Below, in pieces: positions 1-6,766 of a stretch of DNA of 8,756 bases (the stretch's first letter is position 1; the number at the start of each line of letters is the position of its first letter). Origin of the DNA: Alphaproteobacteria bacterium (GTDB lineage: Bacteria > Pseudomonadota > Alphaproteobacteria > Rhodospirillales > Rhodospirillaceae). The stretch lies in NCBI GenBank assembly GCA_015228695.1, contig JADGDA010000095.1:1-8756 (forward strand), read 5' to 3'. The notes under the pieces were generated by a model that was not told the DNA's origin, did not search any database, and saw only the letters and a list, made by a program, of their open reading frames with translations. Both the position numbers and the translations under genes were made by a program.

Positions 1-590
1 ATTTCCGCTCCCCCACCCATTGGCGCACCAAGCGCGCCATCGCCGGCGGCGGAATCCTGCTGGACCAGGGCATCCACATGGTGGACCTGATGCGCCTGTT
101 CGGCGGCGAGTTCACGGACATCCACAGCTTCATCGCCAACGATTTCTGGCGCCACGACGTGGAGGACAACGCCTACGCCCTGATGCGCACCGGGGACGGC
201 GTGGTGGCGATGCTGCATTCCTCGGCGACCCAGTGGCGGCACCGGTTCGAGCTGGAAATCGCCCTGGAAAGGGGCACGGTGATCCTGAGCGGCATTCTGT
301 CCGGCTCGAAGAGCTACGGGGCCGAGACCCTGACCGTCGCCTGGGCCGCCGACAATCAGGGGGGAAATCCGAAGGAGCAAACCACCCGCTATAACACCGA
401 CCCCTCGTGGTCCGACGAAATCGCCGAGTTCGCCGAGGCGGTGCTGGAGGACAAGCCCATTGTGGACGGCTCGTCGGAGGAGGCGCTCAAGACCATGCAC
501 ATGGTCTACCGCATCTACTGCGCCGACCCGGACTGGCGCGGGCGCTGGGGCTTGAACGACGCCCTCCCCTCCATCGGAGACGCCCCATAA
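1..590 (+). CDS. Gfo/Idh/MocA family oxidoreductase, C-terminal part (5' truncated by window)
   Basis: The open frame runs in from the window edge (first full codon at 3) to TAA at 588-590, showing 195 residues. Near its start is the GGGILLDQGIHMVDL segment, matching the conserved Gfo/Idh/MocA motif with an Asp and an invariant His (here about residues 21 and 25 of the visible part) that usually lies at the sugar-binding active site. The rest fits the alpha/beta C-terminal domain, ending in a typical SDEIAEFAEAVLEDKP helix. The N-terminal NAD(P)-binding Rossmann half lies outside the window. Family members oxidise or reduce sugars, often UDP-sugars in lipopolysaccharide or capsule pathways. 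The following SIS, HAD and SGNH genes agree with a sugar-related role, but the substrate cannot be deduced. The ATG at 78 is an internal Met, not the start. Confidence 0.9.
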   Translation, partial: FRSPTHWRTKRAIAGGGILLDQGIHMVDLMRLFGGEFTDIHSFIANDFWRHDVEDNAYALMRTGDGVVAMLHSSATQWRHRFELEIALERGTVILSGILSGSKSYGAETLTVAWAADNQGGNPKEQTTRYNTDPSWSDEIAEFAEAVLEDKPIVDGSSEEALKTMHMVYRIYCADPDWRGRWGLNDALPSIGDAP

Positions 591-668
591 CCCCGCCGAA
601 CGGGTTCGTGGACAACCATAGTTCTTCGTCGGCGCGTTTTTCTTTCTTTTCGTCCGGCCAGCGGGCCT

Positions 669-674
669 TATAAT
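669..674 (+). promoter_or_regulatory. Candidate -10 box (TATAAT) upstream of the DUF5989-type gene
   Basis: A perfect TATAAT lies in the 139-base gap after the oxidoreductase, 55 bases before the DUF5989 start. No good -35 TTGACA is seen 16-18 bases upstream; that place is a T/C-rich run (637-651). It could start transcription of the 730-4227 operon independently of upstream genes. The rest of the gap holds only a weak CGAAC/GTTCG hairpin (597-608), too short to call a terminator. Confidence 0.4.
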
Positions 675-729
675 CCGCCGATCCGGCAATGGCGGTATCC
701 CTTTTAGGCCCCGCCCAGGAGTGCCCCGC

Positions 730-882
730 ATGCTTTCCGTCCTCCACCAGTTCCTCCGTTTCATGCGGGTCTACCGGAAGTTCTGGCTGGCGCCGGTCAT
801 CCTCGGCCTGCTGCTGCTGGGGGGCCTGCTGGTGGCGGCGCAGAGCACGGCCATCGCGCCGTTCATCTATGCTATTTTCTAG
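730..882 (+). CDS. DUF5989-type small membrane protein, 50 aa
   Basis: A 50-residue protein starting at ATG 730 with AGGAG at 717-721, 8 bases upstream. An in-frame GTG at 721 overlaps that Shine-Dalgarno site and is less likely. The N-terminal 18 residues are basic and aromatic (LRFMRVYRKFW), followed by one hydrophobic helix at about residues 19-37 and the ending APFIYAIF. This layout matches my recollection of DUF5989 proteins, which often sit beside carbamoyltransferase, SxtJ-like and SGNH hydrolase genes in polysaccharide or natural-product loci. The next gene here is an SGNH hydrolase, 15 bases downstream, which supports the call. Its role is unknown; a small inner-membrane partner of the neighbouring enzyme is a guess. 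The gene is easily missed because of its size. Confidence 0.82.
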   Translation: MLSVLHQFLRFMRVYRKFWLAPVILGLLLLGGLLVAAQSTAIAPFIYAIF

Positions 883-897
883 GACGGGGCAGGAAGA

Positions 898-1959
898 ATG
901 GTTGAACCCGGAGCTTCCACCTGGAAGGGAGCCCTTGCCGCGACGCTGATCGGCCTCCTCTTTCTTCTGGGGCTGGCCGAGGTGGGGCTGCGTTTCGTCT
1001 ATCCCCAGTGGCGCGAGTTCTACAGCGGTTGGTTCATGGAACCGGTCACCGTTCCGGGTCATGGGCGGGTGACCGTCGGGCATCCGGACTTCGACGGATA
1101 TTTCTCCCAGAACAACGGCGATTTCCGCATCCACGTCCGTATCAACGGGTTCGGCCTGCGAAACGACGAGCCGGTTCCGGCCGCCGCCGGGCGGGTGTGG
1201 GTGATCGGGGACTCCATGGCCTTCGGATGGGGCGTCGAGACGTCCGAACGCTACGGCGAGGTGATGGGGGCAAAGGCGTCCCGGCTCGTCTACAACATCG
1301 CGAGCCCGGGCGCCGACATCTGCGGCTATCAAGCCCTGCTGGCGCGGATGCCGGGAGAGGGGAAACCCCGCGCGGTCGTGGTCGGCCTCGTCCTCGAAAA
1401 CGACATCCGGGCGGATTATGACTGTCCGGCCCTGGCCCGCCGGAGCGAGGGCGCGGCCCCGCCCGAAAAGACGGGGTGGACCTTCATCGGCCTCAAGCAC
1501 CGGATGACCCGGGCCTCGGCCGTCTACAACGTGGTCGCGGTGGCGGTGAAGCGGGTTCCGTTCGTGGTACGGACCCTGGTGGCCCTGCACCTGATCGAGC
1601 ACGACCACACTTACAAGTCCGGGATCGACTCCTCCCAGGTGGAGGCCGCCGCCGCGTCCTCCGCCACGGAAATCGCCCGTCTCAAGGGCATGTTGCCGCC
1701 GGACGTGCCGTTCGCGGTGCTGATCGCGCCGGGACGGTTCGAGATCCGCGACGGTGACCCCCTCTATCGCGATCTGCGCCTCAAGGTCGGGGCGGAACTG
1801 GCGGCGCGGGGAATCGACGTGGTCGACCCCGTGGACGCCTTCAAGGCGGTGGGGTTCGCCCCCCTGCATTTCGCCCACGACGGCCATTGGTCGGCGTTGG
1901 GACACCGCATCGCCGGCGAGGCGCTGGCGGACTGGTTGATCGAAAGGACCTCTCCATGA
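898..1959 (+). CDS. Membrane-anchored SGNH/GDSL-type hydrolase
   Basis: A 353-residue protein. Residues about 11-28 form one hydrophobic segment after a short Lys-containing N-terminus, probably a signal anchor that places the catalytic domain in the periplasm. SGNH blocks are visible: WVIGDSMAFGWG with nucleophile Ser106, block II Gly138 in NIASPGAD, block III Asn168 in VLENDI, and the C-terminal HDGHWSALGH with Asp328 and His330. The RINGFGLRN stretch (81-89) precedes the Ser block as in other polysaccharide-locus SGNH proteins. The family includes esterases and acyl transferring or removing enzymes; an O-acetyl or other acyl modification of a glycan is plausible but not shown. An AGGA at 891-894 lies rather close (3 bases) to ATG 898. 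The stop overlaps the next start (ATGA, 1956-1959), implying translational coupling. Confidence 0.88.
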   Translation: MVEPGASTWKGALAATLIGLLFLLGLAEVGLRFVYPQWREFYSGWFMEPVTVPGHGRVTVGHPDFDGYFSQNNGDFRIHVRINGFGLRNDEPVPAAAGRVWVIGDSMAFGWGVETSERYGEVMGAKASRLVYNIASPGADICGYQALLARMPGEGKPRAVVVGLVLENDIRADYDCPALARRSEGAAPPEKTGWTFIGLKHRMTRASAVYNVVAVAVKRVPFVVRTLVALHLIEHDHTYKSGIDSSQVEAAAASSATEIARLKGMLPPDVPFAVLIAPGRFEIRDGDPLYRDLRLKVGAELAARGIDVVDPVDAFKAVGFAPLHFAHDGHWSALGHRIAGEALADWLIERTSP

Positions 1960-2603
1960 CCGTGGACATCCTGGCGCGGCTCGTTGCCCGCTATCCGGCG
2001 CTGGAGTCCCTCCAGGCCGACATCGTGGGGGGATTCACCCTGCTGCTGGACTGCGTGGAGGGCGGCGGCACGATCCTGGCCTGCGGCAACGGGGGCAGCG
2101 CCGCCGACGCCGACCATATCGTCGGCGAGCTGCTGAAAGGCTTCCAGTTGAAGCGGAGCCTCACCCCGGCGCAGGTGGACGAAATCGCGGTCCACTTTCC
2201 CTCCGAGGCCCGGGAGATGGCGTCCCGCCTGCAACAGGGCATTCCCGCGGTGGCGCTGTCGGGAGCCAACGCCATCGCCACCGCGGTCGCCAACGACACC
2301 AGTCCCGAGTACGTCTTCGCCCAACAGGTCTACGGCCTGGGGCGGCGGGGCGATGTGCTGATCGCCATTTCGACCTCGGGCAACTCGGGCAACGTCCTGG
2401 CCGCCGCCAAGGTGGCGCGGGCGCGCGGCCTGAAGGTCCTGGCCCTGACCGGCCGCAAGGGGGGCAAGCTGTGGTCCCTGGCCGACGTGGCGATCCGCGT
2501 CCCCGCCGACGTGGTGGACGAAATCCAGGAACTGCACCTGCCCGTTTACCACTGCCTGTGCTCCATGCTGGAACAGGCGCTGTTCGGCGCCGGCGGGACA
2601 TGA
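1956..2603 (+). CDS. SIS-domain phosphosugar isomerase, GmhA-like
   Basis: A 215-residue SIS protein resembling sedoheptulose 7-phosphate isomerase. The phosphate-binding motifs ACGNGGSAADADHIVGEL (42-59) and STSGNSGNV (139-147) are intact. Glu58 and His194 (in QELHLPVYH) align by eye with the E. coli GmhA catalytic Glu65 and His180. Relative to E. coli GmhA there is a longer, more charged stretch around residues 64-95, as in GmhA-like proteins of nucleotide-sugar loci. The ATG at 1956 is chosen because it forms an ATGA overlap with the SGNH stop and begins the conserved region; a longer in-frame extension to 1887 would intrude into the SGNH gene. The ADP/GDP-heptose pathway is possible, but no HddA kinase, HddC or HldE is in the window and the downstream phosphatase is not GmhB-like, so another ketose or aldose phosphate is equally possible. 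Confidence 0.88.
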   Translation: MTVDILARLVARYPALESLQADIVGGFTLLLDCVEGGGTILACGNGGSAADADHIVGELLKGFQLKRSLTPAQVDEIAVHFPSEAREMASRLQQGIPAVALSGANAIATAVANDTSPEYVFAQQVYGLGRRGDVLIAISTSGNSGNVLAAAKVARARGLKVLALTGRKGGKLWSLADVAIRVPADVVDEIQELHLPVYHCLCSMLEQALFGAGGT

Positions 2604-3286
2604 GCCGCCTCGATGCCTTCCGGGCGGTGGTGTTCGACCTCGACGGCACCCTGATCGACAGCGCCCCCGACGTGGCCAACGCGGTCAACCGCACCCTGGC
2701 GGAGCTGGGACGCCCTCCGCTGGACTTCGGGGCGGTGAAGCCGATGATCGGGGACGGGGTGCGGCCGCTCCTGGAAAAGGCCTTGTCCGCCACCGGCCCC
2801 GCTCCGGCCCCGGACCAAGTGGCGGCCGGCATCGCCCGCTACCTCCATTTCTACCGCGCCGAGCCCGCCGCCCACACGGTGGTCTATCCCGGAGTGCGGG
2901 AGACGCTGCGCCTGCTCGCGGACCGGGGCCTGCGCCTGGGGGTGTGCAGCAACAAGCCGCATGAAATGACGGTCCTGGTGCTGGAGGCGTTGGGGCTGGC
3001 CGGTCTGTTCCGGGCCATCCTCGGCGGCGGCGTGCTTCCGGTGCAGAAGCCCGATCCCGGCCACCTCGGCCACGTCCTGGCCCTGATGGCGGTCACGGCG
3101 GCGGAAACGGCGTTCGTGGGCGACAGCGAAGTGGACATGGCCGCCGCGCGCAACGGCGGCGTGCGTTCGATCGCCGTCGGCTACGGCTATGCCCGCGCGC
3201 CGGCCTCCGAGCTGGATACCGATATCCTGATCCAATCCTTCAGCCAGGTGCCCGACGCCCTGGCCCGCCTGGGGGTGCTCCCATGA
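2600..3286 (+). CDS. HAD-superfamily phosphatase, phosphoglycolate phosphatase (Gph)-like
   Basis: A 228-residue HAD hydrolase of the Gph/PGMB type. All four motifs are present: DLDGT with nucleophile Asp13 and Asp15, Ser117 in GVCSNKP, Lys150 in VQKPDP, and GDSEVDM with Asp175 and Asp179. The helical cap (about residues 20-90) is the C1 type seen in Gph and CbbZ. ATG 2600 overlaps the preceding stop by ATGA; an upstream extension in the same frame (to 2471) would lie inside the SIS gene. Closest style is phosphoglycolate phosphatase, which dephosphorylates 2-phosphoglycolate, but its place between an SIS isomerase and a 2-hydroxyacid dehydrogenase suggests it may instead act on a sugar or hydroxyacid phosphate of this operon. 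It is clearly not a GmhB-type phosphatase, so the standard heptose route is not completed here. Confidence 0.87.
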   Translation: MSRLDAFRAVVFDLDGTLIDSAPDVANAVNRTLAELGRPPLDFGAVKPMIGDGVRPLLEKALSATGPAPAPDQVAAGIARYLHFYRAEPAAHTVVYPGVRETLRLLADRGLRLGVCSNKPHEMTVLVLEALGLAGLFRAILGGGVLPVQKPDPGHLGHVLALMAVTAAETAFVGDSEVDMAAARNGGVRSIAVGYGYARAPASELDTDILIQSFSQVPDALARLGVLP

Positions 3287-4227
3287 CCCGTGTCGCCGTC
3301 GCCTCCCGTTCGTTTTCCCGCCATCCCGTCCTGCGGGCCGAGCTGCTGGCCCACTATTCCGACGTCACCTTCAACGACGCCGGAACGTCGCTGGCGGGAG
3401 AGGCCCTGGCCGGGTTCCTCGACGGCCACGACAAGGCGGTCACCGCCCTGGAGCGGATCGACGACGCCCTGCTCGCCCGCCTGCCCGGCCTCAAGGTCAT
3501 CGCCAAGTACGGGGTCGGGCTCGACATGATCGACATGGCGGCCATGGTCCGGCGGGGGGTCCGCCTCGGCTGGACGGGGGGGGTGAACCGGCGCTCGGTA
3601 TCGGAACTGGTGATCTCGTCGGCCATCGCCCTTTTGCGCCATGTCCCCGCCGCCAACCGCGAGGTCCTTGCCGGCACCTGGCGTCAGCTCATGGGCCGCC
3701 AGCTCACCGGGAAGACGGTCGGCATCATCGGCTGCGGCCACATCGGCAAGGACTTGGCGCCGCTGCTGAACGCCTTCGGCTGCCGGGTCCTCGCCCACGA
3801 CATTCTGGACTTCCCCGAATTCTACGCCCGCCACGGGGTCGAGCCCATGGGCATCGAGGACCTGTTGCGGGAGGCGGACGTGGTGACCCTGCACCTGCCC
3901 CATGACGAAACGACGGTGAACATCCTGTCCGCCGGACGGCTGGCCCTGATGAAACCCTCGGCGATCCTGATCAACGCCGCGCGCGGCGGGCTGGTGGACG
4001 AGGCGGCGATGAAGGTGATGCTGCTGGACGGGCGGCTGGCCGGAGCCGCCTTCGACGTCTTCGCCGTCGAGCCCCCCACGGACCGCGAGTTGCTGTCCCT
4101 GCCGAACGTCCTCGCCACCCCGCATATCGGCGGCAGCGCGGAGGAAGCGGTGCTGGCCATGGGACGCGCGGCGATCGAGGGGCTGGACCGGAACGAATTG
4201 CCGTTGCCGGGGGTGTTCAAGGGATAA
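3283..4227 (+). CDS. NAD-dependent D-2-hydroxyacid dehydrogenase (SerA/GyaR-like)
   Basis: A 314-residue D-isomer-specific 2-hydroxyacid dehydrogenase. The dinucleotide fold shows GIIGCGHIG (147-155), with acidic Asp173 at the end of the second strand, favouring NAD over NADP. The catalytic triad is visible as Arg234 (NAARGGLVDE), Glu263 (FAVEPP) and His281 (TPHIGGSAEEA). The substrate-loop KYGVGLDMID is at 75-84. The length is that of the short single-activity form, without the ACT domain of full SerA. It starts at ATG 3283, overlapping the phosphatase stop (ATGA), and is the last gene of the operon, ending two bases before a hairpin. It probably interconverts a 2-oxoacid and a D-2-hydroxyacid such as a glycerate, lactate or sugar acid; which one is unknown. 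Pairing with a Gph-like phosphatase makes a glycolate/glyoxylate pair thinkable. Confidence 0.9.
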   Translation: MTRVAVASRSFSRHPVLRAELLAHYSDVTFNDAGTSLAGEALAGFLDGHDKAVTALERIDDALLARLPGLKVIAKYGVGLDMIDMAAMVRRGVRLGWTGGVNRRSVSELVISSAIALLRHVPAANREVLAGTWRQLMGRQLTGKTVGIIGCGHIGKDLAPLLNAFGCRVLAHDILDFPEFYARHGVEPMGIEDLLREADVVTLHLPHDETTVNILSAGRLALMKPSAILINAARGGLVDEAAMKVMLLDGRLAGAAFDVFAVEPPTDRELLSLPNVLATPHIGGSAEEAVLAMGRAAIEGLDRNELPLPGVFKG

Positions 4228-4229
4228 TA

Positions 4230-4256
4230 CCACCGGTCATTTCCAATGACCGGTGG
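4230..4256. terminator. Perfect 12-bp hairpin between convergent operons
   Basis: CCACCGGTCATT (4230-4241) and AATGACCGGTGG (4245-4256) are exact reverse complements separated by TCC. The hairpin begins two bases after the dehydrogenase stop and ends 11 bases before the 3' end of the DUF1847 gene, so it can stop transcription arriving from both sides. There is no clean T-run on the plus side; reading minus, the stem is followed by TATTAT. Each arm contains the self-complementary ACCGGT. It may also be a copy of a repeated intergenic palindrome, which one window cannot show. Confidence 0.6.
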
Positions 4257-4267
4257 GATAAGTCGTT

Positions 4268-4957
4268 TCATCGGCCGTCCACGGGTTTCTTGGGGGGCTT
4301 CTCCGGGCGCAAGGGTCCCCACACGCGGCTGTAGAAGGTGTCCGCCAGGTGGAGGGCGCCGATGGGATTGTGGGCCAGTACCCTGTCCTTGACCACCAGG
4401 GTGGTCACCAACCCCTTGGACTGGCGCGCAAACAGACTGTCGTGTCCCACGCACAGGCCGAGGACCACGTTCAGCTCGCATCCGGCCTCGTTCAGCAGCT
4501 CCGCCTGCCCCACGGGATTGCACATGGACTCGAACTGGCCCGGCTTGACCTTTTGATCCTCGCGCACGCCGATCGATTCCTTGGGCTCGCCGCCGTTGCG
4601 GCAGCAGGCCGAAGCCACCGTGAACCCGTGGCTTTCCAGGATTCCGCTCAGCGTGTAGGCGATGTCGAGGAAGCTGATGCACGAGGCGATGCCGATCTTT
4701 CTGAACTCCATGCGCTTGGCGAAGGCGCAGACCGCCTCGACCCGCGTGTTGGTGTAATAGCCCTCGGCCTCGGCGATGGACGACTCGCGGATCACCCGAT
4801 GGGTGAACGCATCCTCGTATTCCTTGAGACTGGCCTCGACGGTCCCGCCGTTCACCCTGGAGGGGCAGAAGGCGGGGCCGCGCGCGTCCTGTTCGCCTTC
4901 CCGGCACGCCCTCACCGTCGAGGGGCAATAGGCGCAACCGGGATTTTCGTAAGCCAT
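4268..4957 (-). CDS. DUF1847 Cys-rich putative metal-binding protein
   Basis: A 229-residue soluble protein with 11 cysteines: Cys8, 11, 18, 31, 77, 93, 118, 119, 146, 160 and 169. The N-terminal CAYCPSTVRAC arrangement, the SCISFLDIA segment, the CCRNGG segment, MCNPVGQAELLN and GLCVGHDSLF followed by VKDRVLAHNP match the DUF1847 family, annotated as a predicted metal-binding protein of unknown biochemistry. The Cys spacing suggests an iron-sulfur or zinc centre, but no ligand set is proven. ATG 4957 has AGGAGG (4962-4967) four bases upstream; that site overlaps the hemerythrin stop codon, so translation is probably coupled. It is the last gene of the minus operon, whose other members suggest a role in nitric oxide, oxygen or redox stress. 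No membrane segment or signal peptide is seen. Confidence 0.88.
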   Translation of the reverse strand: MAYENPGCAYCPSTVRACREGEQDARGPAFCPSRVNGGTVEASLKEYEDAFTHRVIRESSIAEAEGYYTNTRVEAVCAFAKRMEFRKIGIASCISFLDIAYTLSGILESHGFTVASACCRNGGEPKESIGVREDQKVKPGQFESMCNPVGQAELLNEAGCELNVVLGLCVGHDSLFARQSKGLVTTLVVKDRVLAHNPIGALHLADTFYSRVWGPLRPEKPPKKPVDGR

Positions 4958-4961
4958 GGCG

Positions 4962-4967
4962 CCTCCT
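4962..4967 (-). promoter_or_regulatory. AGGAGG ribosome binding site of the DUF1847 gene
   Basis: A full AGGAGG read on the minus strand, four bases before ATG 4957. Two of its bases also belong to the TAG stop of the hemerythrin gene (4966-4968), so a ribosome finishing that gene ends on this site. It fixes the DUF1847 start. Confidence 0.7.
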
Positions 4968-5478
4968 ATCCGGCTTTCAGCGCGGCATAGGCCCTTTCCA
5001 GCTCGGGGCCGGAGGCGGGCGGCAACATCTGATCGAGGGCGGGGAGAAAGCCCATTTCCTCTTTCTGTACGTGAAAGACCTCCCGCTCCACCATTTCCCG
5101 GCCCAGGGCATGGAATTCCTTCCAGTCCCCGGCGGACAGCGGGCCGGCGGCGGCGGCGCGGGCGATGTCGGCCAGACGGGCGGCGACCGGGCGGATGATG
5201 TCGTGCTCCCCGTGAAGCATCATGGGGATCCCGGCGTCGGCCATCTCCGTGAAGCGGGGGAACAGATACTGTTCCTCGAAGGCGTAGTGGGACCCGATCT
5301 CCCCCTCCATGCTGGAGACCAGATCGGAGAACAGGGCCGCCGCCTCTGCGTCGCCGGAGGAAGGGACCGCGTCCGGCTTCCGCTTCCTCAGGAAGTTTTC
5401 CAGTCGCTCCAACAAGGCCATCACGGCCATGTGTTCCTCGTGCAGGGTCTGAAGAATGGGCAGGTTCAGTTTATACAT
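4966..5478 (-). CDS. Hemerythrin HHE-domain protein
   Basis: A 170-residue, mostly helical soluble protein. Potential diiron ligands appear in hemerythrin order: HEEH (His13, His16), HYAFEE (His64, Glu68), LHGEH (His89, His92) and FHVQKEE (His136, Glu140), giving the HxxxE pairs of the cation-binding family. Family members bind O2 or NO at a diiron site or act in iron-sulfur repair (RIC/YtfE); this protein lacks the N-terminal Cys-containing ScdA domain of YtfE. I chose ATG 5478 because it starts the conserved region and overlaps the end of the upstream membrane protein gene (shared ATGTATAA, 5471-5478); a longer frame reaching 5550 lies inside that gene. Only a weak A-rich ribosome site is visible, suggesting coupling. 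Encoded with DUF2249 and NnrS-like partners, it fits NO or oxygen handling. Confidence 0.9.
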   Translation of the reverse strand: MYKLNLPILQTLHEEHMAVMALLERLENFLRKRKPDAVPSSGDAEAAALFSDLVSSMEGEIGSHYAFEEQYLFPRFTEMADAGIPMMLHGEHDIIRPVAARLADIARAAAAGPLSAGDWKEFHALGREMVEREVFHVQKEEMGFLPALDQMLPPASGPELERAYAALKAG

Positions 5479-6766
5479 GATTTTTCTTTTCTGTTCGGGT
5501 TTTTCCGGTTGCGGCAAGACGGCGGACCACGTCGAGGGCAAACAGGACATAGGAGACGGCCCCGGCGACGCCGATCAGGGCGCCGACCCGGATGGGCAGC
5601 GCCGTTTCGCTCAGGATTCCCCCCGTCACCACGGCCAGGGCCGCGAAGTGGCAGACGGCGTGAACCTTCAATGGTGTTTCCCCCGCCAGTTCCGACAGCC
5701 GGGGCATCGCCCAGCCGACGGCGTTCATGGCGGCGAGGAACGGGATGATCCGTTGCAGGATTCCCAAGAGAAAGGTGAGCAGCCAGCCGAACAGGGCGAG
5801 GAACGAAAACAGGATCACGAGTCTCTCGCCGCCCAGCCCCAGGGCCGCCGCCCCCCCGGCCAGAAGGGAGAGGGGCAGCATGGCCCAGGCCGCCTTGACC
5901 AGGACGAAGGACAGCCCCAGATTCTTGCGCATCCCGGCCCGGAGGGCGCGTCCCATGACCCACAGATAGACTCCGGCGGCCCCCATGCCCACGACGGCCG
6001 CTCCGGCGAGGAGGAGAGGAGAGCCGGTCAGGGCGCCCGCCACCCCCAGTGCCACGGCCAGGACGGCCAGGACCGGGCCGCTCTTGGCCAGGACGTCGTC
6101 GTCCGCCCCCGCCAGGGCGAACATCGGCACCAGGACGTGGCTGAACCCCATCGCCAGCATCCCCATGAAGCCGAAGGCCGCCAGCAGAAAATGGGCCAGC
6201 CCCACGGCCGCGTGATCTTGGAGGAACCCCATCCGGAAATCGGCGATGGCGAGACTCCCCAGGATGGCCAGTCCGGCCAATCCGGCCAGCGCCGCCCAGG
6301 TGTAGACCCGAAAAACGGGGAAAAGCCCCCGCGCGCGGATCAGAACGTCGCAGACCAGGGCGATGAAGACCGCAAGACAGACCGCGACGACGGCGCCCCC
6401 CGCCTCCATGACCACGCCGTGGCCGGAATGGAACCCGAACAGAAGCAGCAGCACCCCGGGAACGTACAGCCAGGAAATGACCCGCCCCGACCAGAGCGCC
6501 CGCAAGGCCTGCCCCGTCACCACCGGCAGAATCTGCAAGGCCGCACCGACGGCGGTCATGGTGAGCACCCCGAGGGTCAGGGCGTGGAGCATCGCCAGCA
6601 ACGGCCCCGGCCCCCCCCGGTACCCGGCCACCTGATCGGCCGCGACCGCCAGCAGTCCCCAAGCCAGCCCATGGAACAGGGTGGCCGCCAGAAAAAAACG
6701 GTAGGGAATCCACAACGGCAGAAGCCGCCTCTGCGCTCCCATCAGGATGGTGCCTACGGCATTCAC
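5471..6766 (-). CDS. NnrS-like / oxidase-subunit-I-like 12-helix membrane protein
   Basis: A 431-residue, very hydrophobic inner-membrane protein with about 12 predicted helices and a short basic C-terminus. It resembles NnrS-type proteins and heme-copper oxidase subunit I-like proteins that accompany DUF2249 and hemerythrin genes; which family fits better needs a profile search. Histidines that could bind metal or heme in or near helices are His32, His61 (HALTLGVLTMTAVGAALQ region), His185, His192, His210, and His369 with His373. NnrS in denitrifiers binds heme and copper and supports NO tolerance. The start is GTG 6766: it has GGAGG at 6773-6777 with a six-base spacer and forms a GTGA overlap with the DUF2249 stop. 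The first four bases of the hemerythrin gene's coding frame continue through its stop, overlapping by eight bases. Confidence 0.8.
   Translation of the reverse strand: MNAVGTILMGAQRRLLPLWIPYRFFLAATLFHGLAWGLLAVAADQVAGYRGGPGPLLAMLHALTLGVLTMTAVGAALQILPVVTGQALRALWSGRVISWLYVPGVLLLLFGFHSGHGVVMEAGGAVVAVCLAVFIALVCDVLIRARGLFPVFRVYTWAALAGLAGLAILGSLAIADFRMGFLQDHAAVGLAHFLLAAFGFMGMLAMGFSHVLVPMFALAGADDDVLAKSGPVLAVLAVALGVAGALTGSPLLLAGAAVVGMGAAGVYLWVMGRALRAGMRKNLGLSFVLVKAAWAMLPLSLLAGGAAALGLGGERLVILFSFLALFGWLLTFLLGILQRIIPFLAAMNAVGWAMPRLSELAGETPLKVHAVCHFAALAVVTGGILSETALPIRVGALIGVAGAVSYVLFALDVVRRLAATGKTRTEKKNHV

Noticed and set aside
597..608. CGAAC-GG-GTTCG hairpin after the oxidoreductase stop
   Set aside because: The stem is only 4-5 bp and the nearest T-run starts about 29 bases later, so it is not a convincing terminator.
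487..1905. Open frame of 472 codons on the minus strand across the DUF5989 and SGNH genes
   Set aside because: It lies antisense to clearly recognisable genes, has Arg/His/Gly/Pro-rich sequence with no known motif, and is the expected by-product of GC-rich third codon positions on the other strand.
3187..4233. Open frame of 348 codons on the minus strand opposite the hydroxyacid dehydrogenase
   Set aside because: It is antisense to a gene with an intact catalytic triad and has the biased composition of a shadow frame.
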